Source: an uncultured bacterium (GTDB taxonomy: Bacteria > Bacteroidota > Bacteroidia > Bacteroidales > Bacteroidaceae). Taken from it: a DNA stretch of 11,765 bases. Of the stretch, positions 5,107-11,765 are shown piece by piece. The position numbers were made by a program, and so were the translations under genes. The stretch lies in the NCBI GenBank assembly GCA_905215555.1, contig CAJMQU010000077.1, positions 1 through 11,765 of the forward strand. The letters are read 5' to 3'. How positions within the stretch are numbered: the first letter of the stretch is position 1; each line of letters begins with the position of its first letter. The notes under the pieces were generated by a model. That model worked only from the letters and a program-made list of their open reading frames with translations, did not search any database and was not told the DNA's origin.

Positions 5107-7916
5107 AAATTAACTTCTGCCACCCCTACGCGGTCATCGTTCAGTACAATGCGCAAGTCGCTGGCGGTAGTTCCCTTGAACGTATATGAAATCAGCTTGC
5201 CGTACTCACTGACTGTGCCCGAATAAACTGTCAGGAACTGTCCGCCACCGCCTGAAAGCTGTATCTCAAATGCTGTCGGTAAACCGTTGCTTCTGCTGAA
5301 TGCAATGGAAACTCCGTCTACCTTGGAGCCGTTCTTTAGGGCAAAGGTAATATAATCTCCTTTATTTCCTTCCCAAACAGTATTCATTTTTTTATCCAGT
5401 ACGTTCATTACGCTTTCCGGATTGGTGCTGGCAGTCACGGGGCTGTCTGCTCTGGCTTGTGTTGGTATAGGAGCGTTGGAGTCTTCAACTGTCAACATTC
5501 CGCTTAGGCGGATATCTTCGGAGGAGGCACCTACCATGACGCTAAAGTCTCCTGGTTCTACCACCCATTCCATATGTTTATCCAGTAACTCCAGCTGTTT
5601 GCGGTCGAGGGTGAAGGAGATTTCTTTCGTCTCTCCCGGTTGCAGGTGGATGCGTTCGAATCCTGCAAGGTTCTTTTCGTATGTGGTGACGCTGCTCAGC
5701 ATATCGCGGATATAGAGTTGCACTACTTCATCGCCTGCCCGTTTTCCGGTGTTGGTAACTTTGCAGCGCACAGTTGCTTTCTGATTGGCAGTCATTACTT
5801 TCGGACTGATTTCGATATCAGAATATTCGAAGGTAGTATAACTCAGACCATATCCGAAAGGATAAAGTGCACCGTTGACGCGCGACATATTTCCATCAGG
5901 CCCCGGGTTCTTTCCTCCGTCAATCTGTGAAGAAGGCTTGCAGGGGAAGTTGAAAGGGATTTGACCTACACTTTTAGGGAAGGTAACAGTCAGCTTCCCG
6001 CCCGGATTGTAATCTCCGAAGAGTACATCGGCTACTGCCGTTCCACCTTTGGACCCCGGATACCAGGTTTCCAGAATGGCAGGAACAAATTTATCTGCCC
6101 AGTTGATGGAAAGTGGCCGGCCGTTAATCAGCACCAGTATGACGGGCTTGCCTGTTGCCTGCACGGCCTGAAGAAGTCTCAGTTGTCGTCCCGGAAGGTC
6201 GAGGCTGCTGCGTGATTTGTTTTCACCGCAGGTGCGTTGTCCGCCACCTAGTACAACAACAGCTACGTCGGCTTGTCGTGTATTCTCTACGGCTTTGTCT
6301 ATTTCTGCTTGTTCTTCATCAGTCATAGGGTATTCGATGAGTTCGCTTTCCGGCCAGTTGGCATCTACCAGGTTGCAACCTTTTGTATAAAGCACTTCTG
6401 CTTTGCCTGCGGTCTTTTGGCGGATACCCTCCAGTACAGTGGTCACTTCTACTGCCAGCGGGCCGTAGTGCGTCAGTGCGTACCCTTCTTCGTTGGCATT
6501 CGGACCGCAAACCGCTATCTTTTTCACGTTGTTGATATCCAGCGGCAATGTGTTGTTTTCATTCTTCAATAGGACAAGGCTTTCGCGTGAGGCTTGCAGG
6601 GCTACTGCTTCATTCTCTGCTTTTTCCACTTCTTTATCGGCTCCTGCAAGGTCAGTTTGATAGGGAGCATCAAACAGGCCGATAAGAAACTTCACGCGCA
6701 GAATGTCACGCACGCGGTCGTTGATGATGTCTTCGCTCAGTCCGCCCTCCTTTACCAGTTCGCGGAGCGGCAATACATACGAATCCGGTGAACGGAAAGT
6801 GCAACGCACATTCAGACCTGCCTCCACACTTTGGCGTACGGCTTCCTTCATGTCTTTGGCGGTGCTGTGTTTCGTATAGAGATATTCTACCGCGTCACTG
6901 TCCGATACTACATAACCGCGGAAGCCTATTTCACCGCGTAGGCGTGTAGTCAGCCAGTAATAACTGCCTTGTATGGGGATGCCGTCGTAGTCGTTGTAAG
7001 AACTCATCACGCCCAGCAAGCCCGCTTCTTTTATGACCCGTTTGAAGGGATAGACGTGTATCATCTCCACTTCGCGCGGAGACATTTGCGGGTCTACACG
7101 AGCCATACCTTCGCGGGCTCCTTTGTTGTTGCTGTAGGCCACGAAGTGCTTTCCGGTGGCAGCCACTTGATTGTTGTGTTGCATACCGCGCACCATTTCA
7201 ATTCCCAGTTCGGCAACGAGGTAGGGAGACTCACCGTACACTTCTTCATATCGTCCCCAACGCTGGTCGCGACCTACATCGAGAATAGGGGCATAGACGT
7301 TGGTATATCCCAACATACGAGCTTCCCGTCCGGTGATGAGTCCCACCTGGCGTATCAGTTCTCGGTTCCAAGTATGACCTAATCCCAGTTGGGTGGGGAA
7401 GTTGGTGGCACGGTAACTTTCTACGCCCCGAATCCCTTCGTTGGTGAAATCTACGGGGATGCCGAGTCGAGTTTCTTCGATGAAGAAGCGTTGCACTTCG
7501 TTCAGTGCCCAGGCATGGCGGGAGGCGGGCCATACGTTCGGGTTATCTGATGGCGGGAGGCCCCATTGCTGAAAGCCGTTCAGGTGTTCGTCGATGGCAC
7601 CGATGCCGTCTTTCCAAAGCATTTGTTTCCATTCAGAGGTAGGTAGGTCATCTTTCAGTACACGTTTATAACCGTAGAGAGTGACCATCTGACAAGTCTT
7701 TTCGTCCAGTGTCATTTGGCTGAGCAGGTCTTCGATACGTGCGTCCAGCGTGGCGTTGGGATCTTCGTACACATCTTTCACTCCGTTTTTGTTGAAGTCT
7801 ATCCAGCCTTTCCGGTACATCTCGCTTTTTGCAGGTTTGTATACGGATGAGATTTTCTGGGCTGATAACAGGCAGGCGCCACTCAGTAACAGGCAAGTCG
7901 TAATTGTTCTTTTCAT
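5094..7916 (-). CDS. Secreted glycoside hydrolase family 3 beta-glycosidase
   Basis: The 940-residue enzyme should cleave terminal beta-linked glucose or xylose from oligosaccharides in the periplasm or at the surface; exact specificity cannot be read. A signal peptide spans about 1-20 (MKRTITTCLLLSGACLLSAQ); C15 could instead serve as a lipobox but fits it poorly. A short Asp/Asn-rich loop DFNKNGVKD at 40-48 looks calcium-binding. The GH3 barrel follows, with GRDQRWGR at 215-222, KH at 256-257 and the nucleophile D339 in VVSDSDA. The second GH3 domain contains GGG-QRTCGENKSRSSLDLPG, where E565 is a candidate acid/base. An FnIII-like domain covers about 715-800, and residues about 815-940 resemble an F5/8 (discoidin) sugar-binding domain. 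The ATG at 7916 was chosen because it opens the signal peptide just after a -7 box; the frame stays open upstream to 8135, but that part crosses the promoter and a hairpin. Confidence 0.93.
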   Translation of the reverse strand: MKRTITTCLLLSGACLLSAQKISSVYKPAKSEMYRKGWIDFNKNGVKDVYEDPNATLDARIEDLLSQMTLDEKTCQMVTLYGYKRVLKDDLPTSEWKQMLWKDGIGAIDEHLNGFQQWGLPPSDNPNVWPASRHAWALNEVQRFFIEETRLGIPVDFTNEGIRGVESYRATNFPTQLGLGHTWNRELIRQVGLITGREARMLGYTNVYAPILDVGRDQRWGRYEEVYGESPYLVAELGIEMVRGMQHNNQVAATGKHFVAYSNNKGAREGMARVDPQMSPREVEMIHVYPFKRVIKEAGLLGVMSSYNDYDGIPIQGSYYWLTTRLRGEIGFRGYVVSDSDAVEYLYTKHSTAKDMKEAVRQSVEAGLNVRCTFRSPDSYVLPLRELVKEGGLSEDIINDRVRDILRVKFLIGLFDAPYQTDLAGADKEVEKAENEAVALQASRESLVLLKNENNTLPLDINNVKKIAVCGPNANEEGYALTHYGPLAVEVTTVLEGIRQKTAGKAEVLYTKGCNLVDANWPESELIEYPMTDEEQAEIDKAVENTRQADVAVVVLGGGQRTCGENKSRSSLDLPGRQLRLLQAVQATGKPVILVLINGRPLSINWADKFVPAILETWYPGSKGGTAVADVLFGDYNPGGKLTVTFPKSVGQIPFNFPCKPSSQIDGGKNPGPDGNMSRVNGALYPFGYGLSYTTFEYSDIEISPKVMTANQKATVRCKVTNTGKRAGDEVVQLYIRDMLSSVTTYEKNLAGFERIHLQPGETKEISFTLDRKQLELLDKHMEWVVEPGDFSVMVGASSEDIRLSGMLTVEDSNAPIPTQARADSPVTASTNPESVMNVLDKKMNTVWEGNKGDYITFALKNGSKVDGVSIAFSRSNGLPTAFEIQLSGGGGQFLTVYSGTVSEYGKLISYTFKGTTASDLRIVLNDDRVGVAEVNLNEE

Positions 7917-7945
7917 GGTATATAGCTTTTCTTTAAAATCATAGG

Positions 7946-7953
7946 CAAAGATA
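7946..7953 (-). promoter_or_regulatory. -7 promoter box of the GH3 gene
   Basis: Read on the minus strand, TATCTTTG fits TAnnTTTG and stands about 29 bases before the GH3 ATG. A good -33 TTG at the usual spacing is missing (the nearest TTTTG is 25 bases upstream), which suggests that the promoter may depend on an activator. Confidence 0.6.
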
Positions 7954-7974
7954 CGGCAATTCAAAGGGAGGAAG

Positions 7975-7990
7975 TGGACAAAATAGTCCA
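7975..7990. promoter_or_regulatory. Small palindrome upstream of the GH3 promoter, possible operator
   Basis: TGGAC - six bases - GTCCA is a perfect 5-bp dyad lying about 22 bases upstream of the -7 box, where the -33 element would be expected. Its position fits a regulator-binding site for the GH3 unit. A 5-bp dyad can arise by chance, so this is a candidate only. Confidence 0.3.
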
Positions 7991-8036
7991 TGTTTGTGTA
8001 TGATATATTCCACTGGAGAGAAAGGAGGCTACTTTC

Positions 8037-8124
8037 AAAACACTTGCGGCTGCTAAGGCTGACACTTGCAGGAGGGTCAGTATTTACTCCCTCAAGTGTA
8101 GTCTTATGCAGCCGCAAGTGTTTT
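8037..8124. terminator. Large nested hairpin, terminator after the cytochrome c peroxidase gene
   Basis: The outer arms 8037-8053 and 8108-8124 pair perfectly over 17 bp (AAAACACTTGCGGCTGC and its complement). Inside lie further pairings: TAAG with CTTA, GACACTT with AAGTGT and GTC, and GAGGG with CCCTC around a 12-base loop. On the minus strand the hairpin begins 32 bases after the peroxidase stop and is followed by TTTTGAAAG; on the plus strand it is followed by TTTTCTTATTTTC. It most likely ends the resB-ccsA-peroxidase transcript. At nearly 90 bases it is much larger than needed for termination. Confidence 0.7.
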
Positions 8125-8155
8125 CTTATTTTCAATGGTCCCTATAAATCAGTAA

Positions 8156-9544
8156 TCATAAGGTACTCATGTTTTTATTGGTCAGCAACTGTCCTTTGTA
8201 TTCTCCTGTCAGTGTACGGAAGAAAGCAATAATCTTATCCACTTCCTCCTGTGGCAACTCAATGCCTAACTGGTATTTGGCCATTGCCTGAATGGCATCA
8301 TCCATGGTCACCATGCTTCCGTCGTGGAAATAGGGAGCGGTAAGCTCGATGTTTCGTAAGCCGGGAACCTTGAAACGATGGCGGTCGCGTTCTACCTGGG
8401 TTTGTTTGAAACGGCCATTATCTTCTTCAGTCATTTCCGCTTGGCGGTCGGCAAAATAATCATGTTGTACACCGATCAGCTCGTAAGACTGTCCGCCCAG
8501 TATTTCTCCGACATGGCAAGTGGCGCAATCATACTTCTTGAAAAGCTCGTATCCGGCCATTTCATTTTCGGTAATGGCATCTTTCTGTCCTTTCAGATAG
8601 CGGTCGAAGCGTGAATTAGGAGTCAATAGTGTTTTTTCGAACTCCTGAATGGCTTCAGTGATATTCTTTTCGCTCAGTCCATCAGGATATACTTCGGTGA
8701 ATGCCAATACGAAATTCTTGTCTTCTGCCAGCTTACTGATAATTTGGTCGAATGATTCGCAGGCCATCTCTACAGGATTCAAGGGAGGACCGGCAGCTTG
8801 TTCGGCAAGGGTTCCGGCACGTCCGTCCCAGAATTGGACGAAGTTATAAGCCGCATTATATACCGTAGGTGCGTTTACACCACCAAACTGACCGCCTACT
8901 CCTTCGGAATATTGCTTATTGTCCACACCGCCTGTATCCAGTCCGTGGCAACTGGCACACGATACGGTATTGTCGGCTGACAAACGGGTATCGTGATACA
9001 GTAAATTACCGAGGATCACTTTACGCACATCTACTGCGATGGAATCGGCAATGGGACGAATGGGCTCATTGGCAAATTCTGGTGCTACTGCGATATCTTC
9101 ATACATACCCATACGGTGGTTCTTTACCCAGTCCAGCGCCACTTTTTTCTTTGCATCGTTGAAGGAAGCTCCCCAATGTACCAGATAATACTTGGCTTGT
9201 GGCATCTTTCCGTCAAGAATCACTTTCTCCACTTTGGCAAGGTCCACTGGGTTGAGGGGATGTCCTGCTTTTAGGTCTTTTTCCATTTGAGTCATGTCGA
9301 AAGCACGGTAAGCTTTACTCACGTCTTCCATGACAATTTTTCCTGCTACAGGCACATTTGCATAAAATGGCAAATCTGGAGTTGAGGTGTGACATCTCAG
9401 ACATCCTGCATCCGTAATGAGCTGTTGCATTTGGGCATTTGCTTCCAAATCAGCAGAGGGCACCCGATGCATGAGTCGGTAAGTGACTGCTAATGCTGCC
9501 ACCACTACCAACAGTGCCACGATTAGTTTTGTACTTTTCTTCAT
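8156..9544 (-). CDS. Cytochrome c peroxidase, three heme sites (N-terminal heme-binding domain plus diheme CcP)
   Basis: The 462-residue protein reduces hydrogen peroxide in the periplasm using electrons from a quinol or cytochrome donor. An N-terminal hydrophobic segment (about 6-22) acts as signal or membrane anchor. The first CxxCH, CLRCH at 48-52, lies in a domain of about 140 residues resembling the haem_bd family, with GKMPQAKYYLVHW at 112-124 where M114 may be an axial ligand. The diheme peroxidase core follows: CASCH at 196-200, CATCH at 340-344, and the conserved YFHDGS at 405-410 with M411 near. Classical bacterial CcP has two hemes and about 330 residues, so this is the extended three-heme form known from quinol-linked peroxidases such as E. 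coli YhjA. It is the last gene of the resB-ccsA operon, 17 bases after ccsA, whose products should attach its hemes. Confidence 0.92.
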   Translation of the reverse strand: MKKSTKLIVALLVVVAALAVTYRLMHRVPSADLEANAQMQQLITDAGCLRCHTSTPDLPFYANVPVAGKIVMEDVSKAYRAFDMTQMEKDLKAGHPLNPVDLAKVEKVILDGKMPQAKYYLVHWGASFNDAKKKVALDWVKNHRMGMYEDIAVAPEFANEPIRPIADSIAVDVRKVILGNLLYHDTRLSADNTVSCASCHGLDTGGVDNKQYSEGVGGQFGGVNAPTVYNAAYNFVQFWDGRAGTLAEQAAGPPLNPVEMACESFDQIISKLAEDKNFVLAFTEVYPDGLSEKNITEAIQEFEKTLLTPNSRFDRYLKGQKDAITENEMAGYELFKKYDCATCHVGEILGGQSYELIGVQHDYFADRQAEMTEEDNGRFKQTQVERDRHRFKVPGLRNIELTAPYFHDGSMVTMDDAIQAMAKYQLGIELPQEEVDKIIAFFRTLTGEYKGQLLTNKNMSTL

Positions 9545-9561
9545 ACCACTTTTGTTTTAAG

Positions 9562-10347
9562 TTAATTATTGCGATTGTATAAATGTATACTCTGTTGAGC
9601 TGCCGGTAAATAATTTACTCCATACCAACACATTTGTAAAGCCAGGAAGGACAGGATGAGCAGTGCATAAAGTGTCTTTCGTCCGGCTTTCCTGAAAAGG
9701 CGGAGATGCACGTAGAGCAAGTATCCCATCCAGGTAATCACCGCCCAAGTTTCCTTGGGATCCCAATTCCAATAGTTTCCCCATGCTTCTTTGGCCCAAA
9801 GCGAACCGAGCAGCATGCCGATGGAAAGGCATGCCACGCCTGCATAGACCAGATTGTCTGCCGTATGCAAATATTCTTCCTTATGACGGAACAGTCCGGT
9901 CAGAGCAATGATGAAAGCACAGCCCAGAACTGAATAGGAGAACATATAGATGGTGACATGAGGAATAAACCAGATGCTTTGCAAGGCTGGCATCAGCGAT
10001 TGGTCATGTATCTCGGGCTTCATCAGGTTAATAATAATAAAGACAGTAGCAAGCAAGGTGGAGAAGGAGAGAATCCAGCGATACTTCCACCTTATGTAAG
10101 TAAGCAATCCGGCTACTCCCATAAAAAAGGAGTACCACAACCGGGTTTCTCCCATGGTGCGTAGTGGGGGACGTTGGAGGCATATCCATAGTCCAGTCAG
10201 AAATATACCTAAGACAAGGATGCCACTTGTCGTGAAGAGGATTGCGGTTTTGCTCCTTGTGGATGAGCGAAGGGCGAACACAGCTCCTGCCAACCACAAG
10301 CAGACAGATATTGCTGCAAATACATAAAAATTATCCCAATTAATCAT
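9562..10347 (-). CDS. ccsA: Cytochrome c biogenesis protein CcsA
   Basis: CcsA is the heme-handling half of the system II (Ccs) machine that moves heme across the inner membrane and attaches it to CxxCH motifs. The 261-residue product has about eight hydrophobic helices and the hallmark tryptophan-rich loop WGNYWNWDPKETW at 189-201. Likely heme-ligand histidines are H130 (before a helix, PHVTIY) and H214 (after the Trp loop, VHLRLF). RPPLRTMGETRLW at 59-71 corresponds to the family's conserved loop after the second helix. Its ATG overlaps the resB stop by four bases (ATGA), which points to translational coupling with its partner, and the peroxidase gene follows after 17 bases. Confidence 0.93.
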   Translation of the reverse strand: MINWDNFYVFAAISVCLWLAGAVFALRSSTRSKTAILFTTSGILVLGIFLTGLWICLQRPPLRTMGETRLWYSFFMGVAGLLTYIRWKYRWILSFSTLLATVFIIINLMKPEIHDQSLMPALQSIWFIPHVTIYMFSYSVLGCAFIIALTGLFRHKEEYLHTADNLVYAGVACLSIGMLLGSLWAKEAWGNYWNWDPKETWAVITWMGYLLYVHLRLFRKAGRKTLYALLILSFLALQMCWYGVNYLPAAQQSIHLYNRNN

Positions 10348-11210
10348 ACGCTTTTCGGTCCGTTAATGAATAAAAGAATAGCTCCCACCAACATCATCAG
10401 GATACCTGCCACCAAAACATACTTCCAGGGTTGCCTTACCACTTGCAAGATGCAATAGTTACTTTCATTACCTTTCATAACATCATAACTACTGAGGTAT
10501 ACATCTTCTCCCAACCGATAGGAATACGGATGGTTTACTTCCAGCAATGCTTCTTCATTTCCCAGACGTACATTTGCCGCAAATCGGGAGGGATGTCCGT
10601 TGGGATAGTATTCTATGGCGAAAGAATCAAGTTCTACTTCATAATCCAAATAGTGTGATATACCGTCCATATCGAATGCCTCGCGTGCAGGCTCTCCTTT
10701 ATATAAAGGTATGCGTAATGTCTGTGTATCACTACTGCCCAAGACTCCTGCAAACAGGGCGAGCCATAATCCGGCATGATTCAAGATAAAACGCCATCGT
10801 GTCTGTTTGCGACATCGCCAGGCGTGAATGGTAATCATTGCCAGATTGCTCAATAATAAGAAAAGTATTGCTATGAATGTCCAGGAAGTCATGAAGTTGT
10901 AGCAGCCTAATGCTGCAAGCAGCCCTCCATGAGTTTGGATTTCCGCATTCGATAACTGTGGGAAAAGTCCTATCACCAGACTACCGGCAATGAACAATCC
11001 TATGGATAAAACACTCGTTTTGGGGGAACAAAGGAATTGGGTGATTTTTGCACTTCGGTATTCTTTATATAATATCCGTAATAAGAAAAGCCAGATTGCG
11101 GCAAAAATAATATTAAGAGGAAAGGCAAGGACAGAAACCGGAAAGTTTCCCGTAAGCAGTTGAAGAACAATTGCTGATAAGATAAAAACTATAGTATATA
11201 CATAGCTCAT
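10344..11210 (-). CDS. resB: ResB-like cytochrome c biogenesis protein (CcsB), short form
   Basis: ResB/CcsB is the partner of CcsA in system II cytochrome c maturation and is thought to present the reduced apocytochrome. The 288-residue product shows membrane helices at about 3-21, 30-47, 65-84, 105-127 and 143-158, then a periplasmic domain at about 160-260 and a last helix at 263-283. H145 in ILNHAG, at the start of a helix, is the probable conserved histidine. The protein is shorter than typical ResB (often above 400 residues), chiefly through a small periplasmic domain; short forms are common in Bacteroides. It is first in the operon, with a promoter about 25 bases upstream, and overlaps ccsA by four bases. 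The family call leans partly on this context. Confidence 0.85.
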   Translation of the reverse strand: MSYVYTIVFILSAIVLQLLTGNFPVSVLAFPLNIIFAAIWLFLLRILYKEYRSAKITQFLCSPKTSVLSIGLFIAGSLVIGLFPQLSNAEIQTHGGLLAALGCYNFMTSWTFIAILFLLLSNLAMITIHAWRCRKQTRWRFILNHAGLWLALFAGVLGSSDTQTLRIPLYKGEPAREAFDMDGISHYLDYEVELDSFAIEYYPNGHPSRFAANVRLGNEEALLEVNHPYSYRLGEDVYLSSYDVMKGNESNYCILQVVRQPWKYVLVAGILMMLVGAILLFINGPKSV

Positions 11211-11235
11211 AGTCGTGTCTTTTCTGATTCTTTTG

Positions 11236-11265
11236 CAAAGGAATGAAATTTAAATGAATAATCAA
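11236..11265 (-). promoter_or_regulatory. Promoter of the resB-ccsA-peroxidase operon
   Basis: On the minus strand a TTG (11263-11265) is followed after exactly 19 bases by TTCCTTTG (11236-11243), a one-base variant of the Bacteroides -7 box TAnnTTTG. The leader to the resB ATG is about 25 bases. No regulator site is evident nearby. Confidence 0.6.
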
Positions 11266-11347
11266 TATAAAACTGATATAAAAATGTAATTGTTACAAGA
11301 AAAAGATATATTAGCTATCTTAATTATTAAGTTCCGAAAAAAATATC

Positions 11348-11355
11348 TATCTTTG
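11348..11355 (+). promoter_or_regulatory. -7 promoter box of the tmRNA gene
   Basis: TATCTTTG fits TAnnTTTG exactly. Transcription would start near 11362, leaving a 5' leader of about 28 bases to be trimmed to the mature end at about 11390. No clear -33 TTG is seen; the upstream sequence is strongly AT-rich. It is divergent from the resB promoter about 80 bp away. Confidence 0.65.
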
Positions 11356-11389
11356 TACCCACGATTTCTAAGAACCGTATATATACTCT

Positions 11390-11765
11390 GGGGTTGACTG
11401 GATTTGACAGCGGGTAGAAATAGTAAGTAAGCATGCAGTGCGTCGTTGATTTGCACTTTAATCTCAGTCTTCAAAATTTTATCTGGCGAAAGACAATACG
11501 CTCTTGCTGCTTAATCGAATCATAGTAGATTAGCTTAATCCCGGCACTAGGTGCTGGGACGAGACATCACTCGGAAGCTGTTGCTCCGAAGCATTCCGAT
11601 CCAGTGGTGCAGTTACATCGGGGATAGTTTTTGCCGGCCTTGAGGCAAGAATGAAAATTTAAAGGATAAGGCAATGGTTGATGGCTTTGGTTCTGCCGTT
11701 GCTCGAAAACTTAGGCAAAGATAAGCATGTAGAAAGCTTATGATTTCCTCGTTTGGACGAGGGTT
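11390..11765 (+). ncRNA. ssrA: tmRNA (trans-translation RNA), 3' end cut by the window
   Basis: tmRNA rescues stalled ribosomes, acting first as an alanyl-tRNA and then as a template for a degradation tag. The 5' end GGGGTTGACTGGATTTGACA is the standard tmRNA start. The tag frame is GGC GAA AGA CAA TAC GCT CTT GCT GCT TAA at 11485-11514, giving GERQYALAA after the tRNA-borne alanine. A helix at 11539-11559 follows the tag stop, then pseudoknot-like regions, and the window ends in the T-arm (GGACGAGGGTT), about 20-25 bases short of the expected CCA end. The mature length would be close to 400 bases, normal for the group. The mature 5' end was set at the first G of GGGG. Confidence 0.95.

Noticed and set aside
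6969..7382. Plus-strand open frame of 137 codons inside the GH3 gene
   Set aside because: It is antisense to a well-conserved enzyme, and its composition is that of a shadow frame.
7917..8135. 73-residue N-terminal extension of the GH3 enzyme
   Set aside because: The frame is open, but it runs through the promoter and into the nested hairpin, and it would bury the clear signal peptide that begins at 7916.
7990..8232. Plus-strand open frame of 80 codons over the hairpin
   Set aside because: It spans the large hairpin and the end of the peroxidase gene, with no recognisable protein features.
11262..11474. Minus-strand open frame of 70 codons over the tmRNA start
   Set aside because: It overlaps the tmRNA and both divergent promoters and has no family-like features.

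Overview
The window looks like chromosomal DNA of a Bacteroides or close relative. The evidence is a set of TAnnTTTG-type -7 promoter boxes, a SecG with a long Ala/Pro-rich tail, a DUF4831-like secreted protein, a secreted GH3 glycosidase, a system II (ResB/CcsA) cytochrome c maturation pair, and a tmRNA whose tag ends in YALAA. No transposase, integrase, phage gene or CRISPR array was seen, and base composition shows no obvious break.

Layout, left to right. The first 45 bases are probably the end of an upstream gene, followed 4 bases later by secG and a strong terminator. A second plus-strand unit, with its own -7 box, encodes a 12-helix MFS transporter and a small PqqD-like protein with no radical SAM partner in view. 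It ends in a perfect 34-bp inverted repeat shared with the converging DUF4831 gene. A 411-bp intergenic stretch follows, holding the DUF4831 promoter, an array of five near-identical 22-bp repeats plus a decayed sixth, and a terminator for the next minus-strand gene. Then come a lipoprotein of the lactonase (Pgl-like beta-propeller) family and a large secreted GH3 beta-glycosidase with a C-terminal discoidin-like domain. These two may form one transcript read GH3 then lactonase.

A 239-bp gap upstream of the GH3 gene holds its promoter, a small palindrome and a large nested hairpin. Next is a tight minus-strand operon, resB - ccsA - diheme-type cytochrome c peroxidase with an extra N-terminal heme domain (three CxxCH in all). 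This puts a heme-attachment machine with a substrate that needs it. Divergent from that operon is ssrA (tmRNA), cut by the window end.

Most of this is ordinary Bacteroides core genome. The items that best repay a second look are the 22-bp tandem repeat array, the nested hairpin at about 8037-8124, the orphan PqqD protein paired with a transporter, the three-heme peroxidase with its own maturation genes, and the tmRNA tag sequence. I saw no clear case for a wholly new multi-gene system.
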